Below are positions 33,588 to 41,241 of a DNA stretch of 64,000 bases, one piece after another. Origin of the DNA: Flavobacterium odoriferum (lineage in GTDB: Bacteria > Bacteroidota > Bacteroidia > Flavobacteriales > Flavobacteriaceae); NCBI RefSeq assembly GCF_025499515.1, contig NZ_JAMKFA010000001.1, forward strand, positions 62,001 through 126,000. The letters are read 5' to 3'. The notes under the pieces were generated by a model. The model searched no databases, was not told where the DNA came from, and saw only the letters and a list, made by a program, of their open reading frames with translations. Position numbers and translations under genes: made by a program. Numbering within the stretch: position 1 is the stretch's first letter; every line of letters begins with the position of its first letter.

Positions 33588-34757
33588 TTATTTAATTGGA
33601 AGTCCAAACCAGGTAACGGTTCTAAACATTTTTTTTCTTTCTTTTTTACTTTTTGATATGTATTCTTTTACAAATTCATATTGCTCTTGTGCTTGTTTAA
33701 CCGTTTCAGAAATTGATGATTTTAATGCATTAAAACTTGAAGTATTTTCTTTTCCTACACTTCCTAAAATAAAAAATTCTTTTTGAACATTTTCTAACTT
33801 TTCCTTAGGTGTTTGAATCATTTCTAAAAGAATTACGTCTGAATACGATGGCGTAAATTCTTTATTTCTATAAATAATAAAATCGTTCAATAATACAATT
33901 GCTACGTTGTATTCTTCTACAATTTCGTTAAATTTTTCAACATTTTTATTCATTCTTGAAACATTAAATACACTTTTCATGTAATTATATTGTTCCAAAA
34001 TTAAGTCGTTCAAAATTTCATTCTTTTGAATTCTTTCTGAACTTTCAAATGCTTTATCAACTTCTGATAATTTTAGGTATTTATCGATTTCAATCTGATA
34101 CTCAAAATTTATTTTTGGCTTTCCATCATATGGTTTTCCGTTATAAAATTCGCGATTAGTAATGGGTTCTTTTGTAAATTGCCATAAATAATCAAAAGGC
34201 ATGTGCGAAATAATTGCAGCTGAAGGCAACATTTTAAAATGTTTAGAAACTAAGTTGCGAACAAATTTATCATTTTTTACATAACCCGAATCCCAAGTTG
34301 GATCAAATATATACCAATTTTTATCTTGCATTTTAATGGCACACCATGCATGTGATAAATTGCTAATTTGATTATTTTGCTTTGTATAACCTGTAACTAT
34401 TTGACATTGATAGCCCAATTTATCTACTATAGCTTTAAACAGTTTAGCATAGTGAATACAAACTCCTTTATTTGTTGCAATGGTTTTTGTAACAAAATCT
34501 TCATCGCTACTAAATAATTCTGTAGAAAAATTATAGGTAACGTCATAAGAAATAGTTGAAATTACATAAAAATAAGCTGCTTTTATTTGCAGTTCTTCGC
34601 CTTTAAAATTTGTTTGAATATAGCTTGCAATTTCCTGAGCTGACTTTGTTTGCTGTTCTGGAATTAGACGCATTTGTTTTTCAACGGGAGCGTAAATGCT
34701 TTTAACTTGTGAAAAAAGAATAGTTTGAAAAAATAAAAGAAAAATTATATATTTCAT
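33588..34757 (-). CDS. Exported transglutaminase-like cysteine protein
   Basis: 389 residues with a signal peptide (MKYIIFLLFFQTILFSQ). The transglutaminase-like core (about 25-190) contains the triad: Cys in NKGVCIHYAKLF, His in NLSHAWCAIK, Asp in FDPTWDSGY. Such domains in Bacteroidota are thought to be proteases or cell-wall-associated enzymes; the substrate here is unknown. The C-terminal 200 residues are helical and unassigned. It is convergent with the histidine kinase gene (one base between) and lies downstream of the HIT gene after a terminator. Confidence 0.86.
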   Translation of the reverse strand: MKYIIFLLFFQTILFSQVKSIYAPVEKQMRLIPEQQTKSAQEIASYIQTNFKGEELQIKAAYFYVISTISYDVTYNFSTELFSSDEDFVTKTIATNKGVCIHYAKLFKAIVDKLGYQCQIVTGYTKQNNQISNLSHAWCAIKMQDKNWYIFDPTWDSGYVKNDKFVRNLVSKHFKMLPSAAIISHMPFDYLWQFTKEPITNREFYNGKPYDGKPKINFEYQIEIDKYLKLSEVDKAFESSERIQKNEILNDLILEQYNYMKSVFNVSRMNKNVEKFNEIVEEYNVAIVLLNDFIIYRNKEFTPSYSDVILLEMIQTPKEKLENVQKEFFILGSVGKENTSSFNALKSSISETVKQAQEQYEFVKEYISKSKKERKKMFRTVTWFGLPIK

Positions 34758-34771
34758 AGCTGTTTTTAATC

Positions 34772-34800
34772 AAAAAAAAACACCAAAAAGGTGCTTTTTT
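34772..34800 (-). terminator. Terminator of greA-HIT
   Basis: On the minus strand CACC-TTTTT-GGTG (34781-34793) is followed by a run of nine T, just after the HIT gene stop. The stem is short. Confidence 0.7.
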
Positions 34801-34802
34801 TA

Positions 34803-35192
34803 TTATAAATTAGAAGCAATTTGCTTCGCTAATTCTTGAAACTCTACTGGTGATAAACTGGTTTTTCTTTGAAAACGCATATCATCCATGTCTTGAAGTG
34901 GAATTAAATGTACGTGAACGTGCGGCACTTCTAATCCTACCACAGCAACACCAATTCGTTTACATTCAACCGATTTTTCAACTGCTTTTGCAATTTTTCT
35001 TGAAAACTTCATCAACCCTAAATAATGCTCTTCTTCCATATCAAAGATTTTATTAATCTCTTGTTTTGGAATACAAAGTGTATGTCCTTTTGCATTTGGA
35101 TTCACATCTAAAAAAGCCAAATAATTTTCATCTTCAGCTATTTTATAGCAAGGAATTTCTCCGTTTACTATTTTGGTAAAAATTGAACTCAT
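34803..35192 (-). CDS. HIT family nucleotide-binding hydrolase
   Basis: 129 residues. Opens SIFTKIVNGEIPCYKIAEDENYLAFLDVNP and carries the histidine triad as HVHVHLIP (about 96-103). Members are Hint-type nucleoside phosphoramidases or related hydrolases. The position just after greA (46-base gap) on the same strand, with a terminator behind it, suggests a greA-HIT operon. The physiological substrate is unclear. Confidence 0.94.
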   Translation of the reverse strand: MSSIFTKIVNGEIPCYKIAEDENYLAFLDVNPNAKGHTLCIPKQEINKIFDMEEEHYLGLMKFSRKIAKAVEKSVECKRIGVAVVGLEVPHVHVHLIPLQDMDDMRFQRKTSLSPVEFQELAKQIASNL

Positions 35193-35238
35193 TTTTCAAG
35201 TTTATAAGTTTAAAAGTAGAAATGCTTCCTAATAAAGA

Positions 35239-35715
35239 TTAATCTCTAGAAATTTCTAATATTTCAAATTTCAATACGCCATTTGGCACATTAATTTCGG
35301 CAATTTCTCCAACAGATTTTCCAAGTAAACCTTTCCCAATAGGAGAAGTTACAGAAATTTTACCTGTTTTTAAATCTGCTTCACTTTCTGCAACCAAAGT
35401 ATAGGTCATTTCCATACCATTGGTTTGGTTTTTAATTTTTACTTTAGACAACACCAAAGCTTTAGATAAATCTAACTGAGATTCATCTATTAAACGTGCA
35501 TTTGAAACAATCTCTTCCATCTTAGAAATTCTCATTTCTAACAATCCTTGAGCTTCTTTTGCCGCATCATATTCTGCGTTTTCAGACAAATCACCTTTGT
35601 CTCTTGCTTCTGCAATGGCTTGCGATGCTTTTGGTCTTTCTATACTTTTAAGTTGGTCTAATTCTTCTCTTAATTTTTTTAACCCTTCTGCTGTGTAATA
35701 AGATACTGTACTCAT
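35239..35715 (-). CDS. greA: Transcription elongation factor GreA
   Basis: 158 residues. GreA enters the RNA polymerase secondary channel and stimulates cleavage of backtracked RNA. The coiled-coil N-terminus (1-75) carries the acidic tip in ARDKGDLSENAEYDAAKE, and the FKBP-like C-terminal domain (about 80-158) contains TSPIGKGLLGKSVGEIAEI. Transcribed with the HIT gene. Its short leader contains a strong hairpin at the predicted RNA 5' end. Confidence 0.97.
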   Translation of the reverse strand: MSTVSYYTAEGLKKLREELDQLKSIERPKASQAIAEARDKGDLSENAEYDAAKEAQGLLEMRISKMEEIVSNARLIDESQLDLSKALVLSKVKIKNQTNGMEMTYTLVAESEADLKTGKISVTSPIGKGLLGKSVGEIAEINVPNGVLKFEILEISRD

Positions 35716-35740
35716 AACTTCATTGTTTATAAAATAGAAA

Positions 35741-35762
35741 GAATCCCACCTACATGGGATTC
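35741..35762 (-). promoter_or_regulatory. 5'-terminal hairpin with U-rich tail in the greA leader
   Basis: On the minus strand GAATCCC and GGGATTC (35756-35762 and 35741-35747) pair around ATGTAGGT, followed by TTTCTATTTT. The -7 box at 35770-35777 puts the RNA start right at this hairpin. It could protect the mRNA or attenuate it. Confidence 0.65.
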
Positions 35763-35769
35763 CTTTTCA

Positions 35770-35777
35770 CAAAGATA
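35770..35777 (-). promoter_or_regulatory. -7 promoter element of greA
   Basis: TATCTTTG (minus strand) matches TAnnTTTG; the predicted start falls near 35763. No clear -33 TTTG is seen. Confidence 0.55.
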
Positions 35778-35870
35778 GTAATTTATTTTTAATATTAATT
35801 TATGACATTGTATAATGTATCTCAAAAGTAATTAATTAAATTTGTTTTACAATTGAAATAAAAAAAACTC

Positions 35871-36293
35871 ATGAAAAAATATATTATTTTACTTATTCTT
35901 CCTTTTTTAATGGGTTGCGATAAAGAAAATTTCAGCAATAACAATCCGTATTTACCTAATTATGGTTTTAGTTTAAATATTAATATGTCGTTGCCTCAAT
36001 ATAGCAATTTACAATTTCCAAGCAATGCTGTTTATATTAATAATGGTAGTGCTGGCGTTAGAGGAATTTTTGTTTTTAATACTGGAAGCGGCTATGTTGC
36101 TTTTGACGCTGCTTGCCCAAATCAGGCATTAAGTAGCTGTTCGACTATGACATTAAGTGGTATTAATGCTATTTGTGGATGTGATAGCGCTTCTTATAGC
36201 TTATTTACTGGTCAAGCTGCTGGAATGCAATATTCAATGAAACAATATAGGGTGGAACAAATTGATGCAGTTTCGTTACGTGTATATAACTAA
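35871..36293 (+). CDS. Rieske-like lipoprotein lacking Fe-S ligands
   Basis: 140 residues. A lipoprotein signal ends LMGC (Cys16). The rest looks like the small Rieske-type lipoproteins of Bacteroidota: FDAACPNQ stands where the family has the first Cys-x-His box (CPH), and CGCDSASYSLFTGQ stands where the second box (CPCHGSxF) should be, followed by the usual MKQYRVE strand. Both cluster histidines are replaced (Asn and Asp), so a [2Fe-2S] cluster is unlikely; paired cysteines may form disulfides instead. This assignment rests on pattern comparison and no search was possible. Monocistronic with a strong terminator. Confidence 0.72.
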   Translation: MKKYIILLILPFLMGCDKENFSNNNPYLPNYGFSLNINMSLPQYSNLQFPSNAVYINNGSAGVRGIFVFNTGSGYVAFDAACPNQALSSCSTMTLSGINAICGCDSASYSLFTGQAAGMQYSMKQYRVEQIDAVSLRVYN

Positions 36294-36299
36294 TAAAAA

Positions 36300-36331
36300 A
36301 GCCTGAAAGTTTATATTTTCAGGCTTTTTTC
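36300..36331. terminator. Bidirectional terminator after the Rieske-like lipoprotein gene
   Basis: GCCTGAAA (36301-36308) pairs with TTTCAGGC (36317-36324), flanked by A and T runs; convergent with the TonB receptor gene. Confidence 0.92.
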
Positions 36332-36348
36332 AACTTAACTTAATTTAA

Positions 36349-38538
36349 CTAAAATTTTAAACTCATCCCTAGAAGAAAGTTTATTCCAGCTTGTGGATAA
36401 TATCCTGTTCCTTCAACAGTGGTAACGTTTCCTGGATTACTCCAATCGTCATCGTAGGTGTAGAAATATCCGTTTGATTCATATTCTAAATCGAAAATAT
36501 TATTCACCAATCCTGAAAAAACAATTGATTTAATGGCTTTATTTAACGTCCATTCGTAATTAACATTCAAATCATTTACAAAGTAAGCATCTAATTTAGA
36601 TTGCTCTGAATCGATATTTCCCATGTATTGCTCGCTTACAAATTTGGATAAAAATGAAATTTGAAAATCCTTAATAGGTAAAAAAGTTAGGCGATTTCCT
36701 ACGATTAAATTTGGGGAAAACGCAATGTCAGTATTGCCTAAGTTTTGCAAAACACCATCTCGTTGAAAATAGAAATCTTGATTTTTGTTTTGGCTCAAAG
36801 TTACGTTTGGATTTAAAATTAACTTATCTGTAATTGCAATTGATGACTCAACTTCTAATCCTACTCTATAACTTTTTCCGCTATTGGTAAAAATTGGCGA
36901 ACCCACATCATTCAAAGCTCCAGTTAAAACCAATTGGTCTTTGTAGTTCATATAAAATGCATTGGCGCTAATTTTTACTTTTTGAGTATTGTATTTCCAA
37001 CCCAATTCATAATCAAATAAACGTTCTGGTTTTACACTTCCGTTTTCATAATCATCACGTCTTGGTTCTTTGTTTGCGATTCCGAAATACCCATAAAATG
37101 AATTTTTAGCATTCAATTGATAGCTCAAACCTGCTTTTGGATTAAAAAATCGAAATGTATCATTTACATCAGAAAACTTAACACTTGTTGCTTCATAAAA
37201 CACCATTCGATATTGCAAATCAGTAAATAAATTCAGTTTGCTTGTGATATTATATGATGCTTTAGTATAGAAATTTACATCATCTTTGTTTCCGAAATCA
37301 TCATAATATCGGTTTTGATTTGGGATGTAATTTTGCGTCCAAACTACTTCTCCAAAATGTTTTCCTAAATAACGATTAGCTGCTCCTCCAAATAACAAAT
37401 CGGTTTTTGCTGTTTTATAATTTAAAGAGAATGTTGCTCCAAAAAAATCATTATCCAACCAACGTTTTCTTACCAAATCTGAAGTCGAATTTCCGTTGAA
37501 ATCAGGTAAATTGTAATCGGCTAAATCTTCATCTTCTCTATATTGCTCAAAATAACCTTTACCGATGGTATAATGTAGTGCTGCATTTGAAATCCATTTT
37601 TCAGACCATTTTTCAGACCAATGTAATTGAAAATGATTTTGCCAATAATTATCGGTTTCATTGTCGTAGAATTGTGTATTTCCAAATTCATCCGTATACA
37701 TTCCTGCTGGATTGAATGTACGGTCGTTTTCTAATTTATCAACATCTTCAATGCCATACCAAGCTTGATAGGTTTTTTCTTTCCCGCCAAAAGCTAAAAA
37801 TTTTACTTGTGATTTTTCGGTGATGTAATTGGCATTAAAAAAGTAGCCAAACATATTAGAAGAAGCTCTATCAATAAATCCGTCAGAGGCAATATTTGAA
37901 ATTCGAGCATTCATTTCAAAATTATTGTGCAAGCCCGTTCCAAAGGCTAAAGTGTGTTTTCTCGTATTGAAACTTCCCACTGAATTTGAAACCTCAGCAT
38001 AGGCTTTTTCTTGAAACGATTTAGTTTGCATGTTTAAACTCGCACCGAAAGCTCCGGCTCCGTTAGTTGAAGTTCCTACACCGCGTTGCAACTGAACAGT
38101 TTCTAATGAAGAAGCAAAATCGGGTAAATTCACAAAAAATGTTCCTTGACTTTCACTATCGTTAAACGGAACTCCATTTAAAGTAACATTGATTCGAGAA
38201 CCATCGGAACCACGAACTCTCATGTAGGTATAACCTACGCCATTTCCAGCATCGGTTGTAGTAACTACAGAAGGCAAATAATTTAATAAAACTGGAATGT
38301 CTTGTCCTAAATTACGTGGAGCAATTTCTGCGGCAGCAACATTAGTGTAAGTGATTGGATTTTTGTCCTTTGCCCTAACCGAAGATACAATAACTTCTTT
38401 TAGTTGTGTGACTTTTGTGGTGTCTTTCTGTGCTTCTTGAGAGAAAGAAAATAGAGAAAAGAAAATAGAAAATAGACTTAAATAAGTCTTTGTACTGCAT
38501 ACTTTGTACCTTGTACTTTTTTTGGGTAAAGTTTTCAT
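36349..38538 (-). CDS. TonB-dependent outer membrane receptor, predicted thiamine uptake (Omr1-like)
   Basis: 729 residues from the ATG at 38538. After the signal peptide (ending ...FSFSQ) comes the plug domain (about 45-165) with LKEVIVSSVRAKDKNP (TonB box region) and MRVRGSDGSRINVTLNGVPFNDSESQGTFFVNLPDFASS, then a 22-strand barrel finishing with an aromatic Phe as in outer membrane proteins. A TPP riboswitch lies in its leader, which links it to import of thiamine or a precursor across the outer membrane. Unusually, the signal peptide and preceding residues (about 6-34) are encoded by heptamer array E. Monocistronic, ending at 36300-36331. Confidence 0.92.
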   Translation of the reverse strand: MKTLPKKSTRYKVCSTKTYLSLFSIFFSLFSFSQEAQKDTTKVTQLKEVIVSSVRAKDKNPITYTNVAAAEIAPRNLGQDIPVLLNYLPSVVTTTDAGNGVGYTYMRVRGSDGSRINVTLNGVPFNDSESQGTFFVNLPDFASSLETVQLQRGVGTSTNGAGAFGASLNMQTKSFQEKAYAEVSNSVGSFNTRKHTLAFGTGLHNNFEMNARISNIASDGFIDRASSNMFGYFFNANYITEKSQVKFLAFGGKEKTYQAWYGIEDVDKLENDRTFNPAGMYTDEFGNTQFYDNETDNYWQNHFQLHWSEKWSEKWISNAALHYTIGKGYFEQYREDEDLADYNLPDFNGNSTSDLVRKRWLDNDFFGATFSLNYKTAKTDLLFGGAANRYLGKHFGEVVWTQNYIPNQNRYYDDFGNKDDVNFYTKASYNITSKLNLFTDLQYRMVFYEATSVKFSDVNDTFRFFNPKAGLSYQLNAKNSFYGYFGIANKEPRRDDYENGSVKPERLFDYELGWKYNTQKVKISANAFYMNYKDQLVLTGALNDVGSPIFTNSGKSYRVGLEVESSIAITDKLILNPNVTLSQNKNQDFYFQRDGVLQNLGNTDIAFSPNLIVGNRLTFLPIKDFQISFLSKFVSEQYMGNIDSEQSKLDAYFVNDLNVNYEWTLNKAIKSIVFSGLVNNIFDLEYESNGYFYTYDDDWSNPGNVTTVEGTGYYPQAGINFLLGMSLKF
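38448..38522. repeat. Heptamer array E (encodes the TonB receptor signal peptide)
   Basis: Two adjacent arrays: AAAATAG, AGAAAAG, AAAATAG, AAAATAG (38448-38475), then after 12 bases CTTTGTA, CTGCATA, CTTTGTA, CCTTGTA, CTTTTTT (38488-38522). Both keep a seven-base register. Read on the minus strand they give the hydrophobic Leu/Phe/Ser core and the Lys/Tyr/Thr-rich n-region of the signal peptide. Confidence 0.85.
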
Positions 38539-38564
38539 TCGTAAAATATATACGAATAAAAGGG
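38536..38564 (-). promoter_or_regulatory. Start-codon hairpin of the TonB receptor (candidate riboswitch expression platform)
   Basis: On the minus strand ATTCGTA (38551-38557 complement) pairs with TACGAAT (38537-38543 complement); the second arm contains the A and U of the start codon. Immediately before it CCCCTTTT (38557-38564) is complementary to AAAGGGG in the 5' strand of the riboswitch. This could switch start-codon access; inferred from pairing only. Confidence 0.5.
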
Positions 38565-38637
38565 GCAATTACTCTTTGTTAAAAATTAAATTTGATACTC
38601 TTTGACACTAATAAACGTGCACTTTTTTTAGTGTCTT

Positions 38638-38713
38638 TTCCCTAAACAGCATTACCTGTTCTAGGTTCTATGGGTATGATCTCAGCTCGATATTTTGAGC
38701 ACCCCTTTGAGAC
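38638..38713 (-). ncRNA. TPP (thiamin pyrophosphate) riboswitch
   Basis: The minus strand carries the THI-box landmarks in order: GGGGTGCTC, then GCTGAGATCATACCC (the CUGAGA pyrimidine-sensing loop), then GAACCTAGAACAGGTAATGC and TTTAGGGA closing the base stem. This fold binds TPP and normally reduces expression of the downstream gene. Here it precedes a TonB receptor gene by about 100 bases. A further hairpin (38604-38635, GACACTAA with TTAGTGTC) lies between. The -7 box TATCTTTG (38718-38725) is directly upstream. Confidence 0.95.
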
Positions 38714-38717
38714 ATGG

Positions 38718-38725
38718 CAAAGATA
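38718..38725 (-). promoter_or_regulatory. -7 promoter element of the riboswitch-receptor transcript
   Basis: TATCTTTG (minus strand) matches TAnnTTTG and would start RNA near 38711, at the first stem of the TPP riboswitch. Confidence 0.6.
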
Positions 38726-38734
38726 TAACTCTTT

Positions 38735-38762
38735 AGTTTAAAGTTCCTAGTTAAAAGTTGGG
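38735..38762. repeat. Heptamer array F (spans the arfB stop codon)
   Basis: AGTTTAA, AGTTCCT, AGTTAAA, AGTTGGG: four units in register. The arfB stop codon (38751-38753) and its last residues lie inside the array. Confidence 0.8.
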
Positions 38763-39152
38763 TTTCTTTCTGTTTTCTTTTATGGAAGCGGTCGACTTTT
38801 TTTCTTGCAAGCGTTTTTCTTTAACTGCTCTTGGAATTTTCGTTTCTTTGCGTTGTTTCGGGATTTTTAAACCGTTTTCAATGACTTTCAAGAATTTTTT
38901 AACAACAACTTCTTTGTTTTTAAGTTGACTTCTATCTTCTTCGCTTGTGAGAATGAGTATGTTTTCTTGTGTTAATTTAGTTGAAATTTTAGTTTTCAAA
39001 AGTTCTTTTTCTTCTTGGTTTAAACCCAAAGAATTAAACAAATCAAAACTCAAAACTACTTTTGAAGATACTTTATTAACGTTTTGACCGCCAGCACCAC
39101 TACTCCTAACAGCTTTAAATTTTAATTCGGAAAGTAAAATTTCTTTATCCAT
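38751..39152 (-). CDS. arfB: Peptidyl-tRNA hydrolase ArfB (ribosome rescue factor, YaeJ type)
   Basis: 133 residues. The GGQ motif is in RSSGAGGQNVNKVSSKVVLSFD (residues about 17-37), as in release factors, and the C-terminal tail is strongly basic (KQRKETKIPRAVKEKRLQEKK), the part that enters the empty mRNA channel. ArfB frees peptides from ribosomes stalled at mRNA ends. It overlaps the upstream NadR-like/DUF4301 gene by eight bases. The stop codon and last residues (KPNF) are contributed by heptamer array F. Confidence 0.95.
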   Translation of the reverse strand: MDKEILLSELKFKAVRSSGAGGQNVNKVSSKVVLSFDLFNSLGLNQEEKELLKTKISTKLTQENILILTSEEDRSQLKNKEVVVKKFLKVIENGLKIPKQRKETKIPRAVKEKRLQEKKSTASIKENRKKPNF

Positions 39153-41241
39153 TATTTTCGGGTTGATGTGCTGGTTTTAATAAATCATTTACGGTTTTAA
39201 CCGGATTAAAAGTAACCAAAGGTACTTCCACAAAAAGTGTGAGCCAATTTGCCATTGCACCATTCCATAATCCTGGTAATTCGTATGCTTTGTATGGTTT
39301 GCCGTTTTTATTTTTAGAAACGATAAAGCCCGTATTTTCATCAACAAATTGTGTTAAATCAAATTTTTCTCCTTTGTAATTCTTAACGCCACAAACTAAA
39401 TCTACTGGATTAAAATGAGTGGCCTCATTTACAATTTGCACTTGTTTTTCGTTTGTTAAATCAATCTGCGAAGTTTCAATAATTTGCAAAGATATTTTCC
39501 CATTTTCGTCTTTCACCCAAAAAGGACCACCACCAGGTTCTCCTTCATTTTTAACCATTCCACAAACACGAATTGGTCGATTTAATTCGTTAAAGAGATA
39601 TTGTATTTGAAACGATTTTTTATACATTTCAAAATCATTTGGAAAAATAATATGTAACTGTCGTTGGGCAAATGCTTTAATTTCGTTTATTTTTTCAATT
39701 GAAACGGATTCACTTTCTAATTCTTGCAAAAATGTAAAAATTTGCTGTTGCAATTTGAATAAAATTCCGCCTAAAAGTTTTTTATATTTTACGATGTCAA
39801 CAATATGATTTTGCGAAACATTATCAATATTTTTAATAAAAATGATATCCGATGAAAGTTGGTTCAAATTTTCAATCAAAGCTCCATGTCCGCCAGGACG
39901 AAAAACCAATTCACCTCTATCATTTCTAAAAGGTGTGTTGTCATTATTTACCGCTAACGTATCCGTTGTTTCTTGCTGAAATGAAAAAGTTATGTCTACA
40001 TTTTCGTGTTGTCTTATAATTTCTTCAAATGAAGATTGGTGCTCTGGCGAAACCGTAAAATGTATTTTTGCTTTTCTGTTCGGAATTTGGTAAAAAACCG
40101 ATTCTTTAATGTGTTCTTCAATTGGAGTAACTATTTTGTCTTCTTTTTGATGAAAAGGTAAAACTCCTTTTGGTTTATTTGCAAAGTCAAAATGTTCTTT
40201 TGAAAGCATTGTTTTTATTAAAAGATAATTTCGTTCTTCGCGTTCCTTTTCAAAATAATTTGGGTAAATTTCAATTGTTTTCTGTTTTAACTCAGTATAA
40301 AAAGGAAAACTTTTTAATCCTACTAAAAAAACCGATAATTCAGTACATTTCTTATGATTTATGTATGAATTTATTGTGTCATTTTCAGCATCAAACTCAT
40401 TAATAAATTCTGACAGAAACTTAAACATTCGGCTAGCAGCTCCCGAAGCTGGAACGAACTTTTGAATGTCTAAATTTTGTTTTTTATCATCAAAAAAATG
40501 AATATATTTTTTAATTTCTTCTTCACTATAAGCAAAAATTCCGTCGTTTTTTACAGCAGAACGTACTAAATTCACCTTTGCAATTCCGTCTTTAAAAAAC
40601 TGCATTTGCTTATGAATTGTTGAAAGCAATATTTTCTTATGATAGATCGCAACAAAATCAGCAGAAGTAAAACCTAATTGCTTGGCAAGAACCAATTCAT
40701 CAATTATTTTTACTGCTTTTTCAAATCTTGAGGTAACATCGCCTTTGAGTTTTATATACGGATTTCCATTAGCGATTATTGCCTTTTTGAATGTTCCAAA
40801 TGTAATTTCTCTATCATCTGGACTATCGCGCAAGTCGTCAGCTTCCCAAGGCACATCAATATTGGTAAGAAAAATTAAATCATACTCATGTTCTCTTGCT
40901 GCTTTTTCTAAATTCGCATCACATCTATTGTAATAAATGTCTGAAAAAACCTTAGTGACTAATAAGTTAGTATCACAAAACAAGAATTTTTTGGCTTTTA
41001 AAACCGCCTCGTTCTCTAATTTTACTTGACCAATTGCAATAGGAATCAAATCTTCTTCTGTACAAATTTCCTTATTTTTATCCCATTTTTCTTGTAAGAA
41101 ATCGCGAGCAAATTCAGGAATCCACTCGTCGTTGTAATGTGCGGCTAATTGTTTTGAAAGCGTAGTTTTACCTGTGCTTTCAGGACCATACATTGCGATT
41201 TTTATTATACTTGTTGGTAACTGTTTAAAATCTTCTTCCAT
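39145..41241 (-). CDS. NadR-like nucleoside/vitamin kinase fused to DUF4301
   Basis: 698 residues. Residues about 12-190 form a P-loop kinase of the NadR ribosylnicotinamide-kinase type: Walker A GPESTGKTT, then IPEFARDFLQEKW, FCDTNLLVTKVFSDIYY and LTNIDVPWEADDLRDSPDDRE. From about 195 to the end is DUF4301, opening with a nucleotidyltransferase-like loop VPASGAASRMFK and including FRPGGHGALIENLN. The kinase part overlaps the 3' end of the PnuC-type transporter gene by 37 bases, so import and phosphorylation are probably coupled. The substrate may be nicotinamide riboside or, given the adjacent TPP riboswitch gene, thiamine. DUF4301 has no known function. Confidence 0.85.
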   Translation of the reverse strand: MEEDFKQLPTSIIKIAMYGPESTGKTTLSKQLAAHYNDEWIPEFARDFLQEKWDKNKEICTEEDLIPIAIGQVKLENEAVLKAKKFLFCDTNLLVTKVFSDIYYNRCDANLEKAAREHEYDLIFLTNIDVPWEADDLRDSPDDREITFGTFKKAIIANGNPYIKLKGDVTSRFEKAVKIIDELVLAKQLGFTSADFVAIYHKKILLSTIHKQMQFFKDGIAKVNLVRSAVKNDGIFAYSEEEIKKYIHFFDDKKQNLDIQKFVPASGAASRMFKFLSEFINEFDAENDTINSYINHKKCTELSVFLVGLKSFPFYTELKQKTIEIYPNYFEKEREERNYLLIKTMLSKEHFDFANKPKGVLPFHQKEDKIVTPIEEHIKESVFYQIPNRKAKIHFTVSPEHQSSFEEIIRQHENVDITFSFQQETTDTLAVNNDNTPFRNDRGELVFRPGGHGALIENLNQLSSDIIFIKNIDNVSQNHIVDIVKYKKLLGGILFKLQQQIFTFLQELESESVSIEKINEIKAFAQRQLHIIFPNDFEMYKKSFQIQYLFNELNRPIRVCGMVKNEGEPGGGPFWVKDENGKISLQIIETSQIDLTNEKQVQIVNEATHFNPVDLVCGVKNYKGEKFDLTQFVDENTGFIVSKNKNGKPYKAYELPGLWNGAMANWLTLFVEVPLVTFNPVKTVNDLLKPAHQPENNG

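Noticed and set aside
35198..35221. AAGTTTAT, AAGTTTAA, AAGTAGAA run between HIT and greA
   Set aside because: Period eight with three units; too short and too AT-rich to count with the heptamer arrays.
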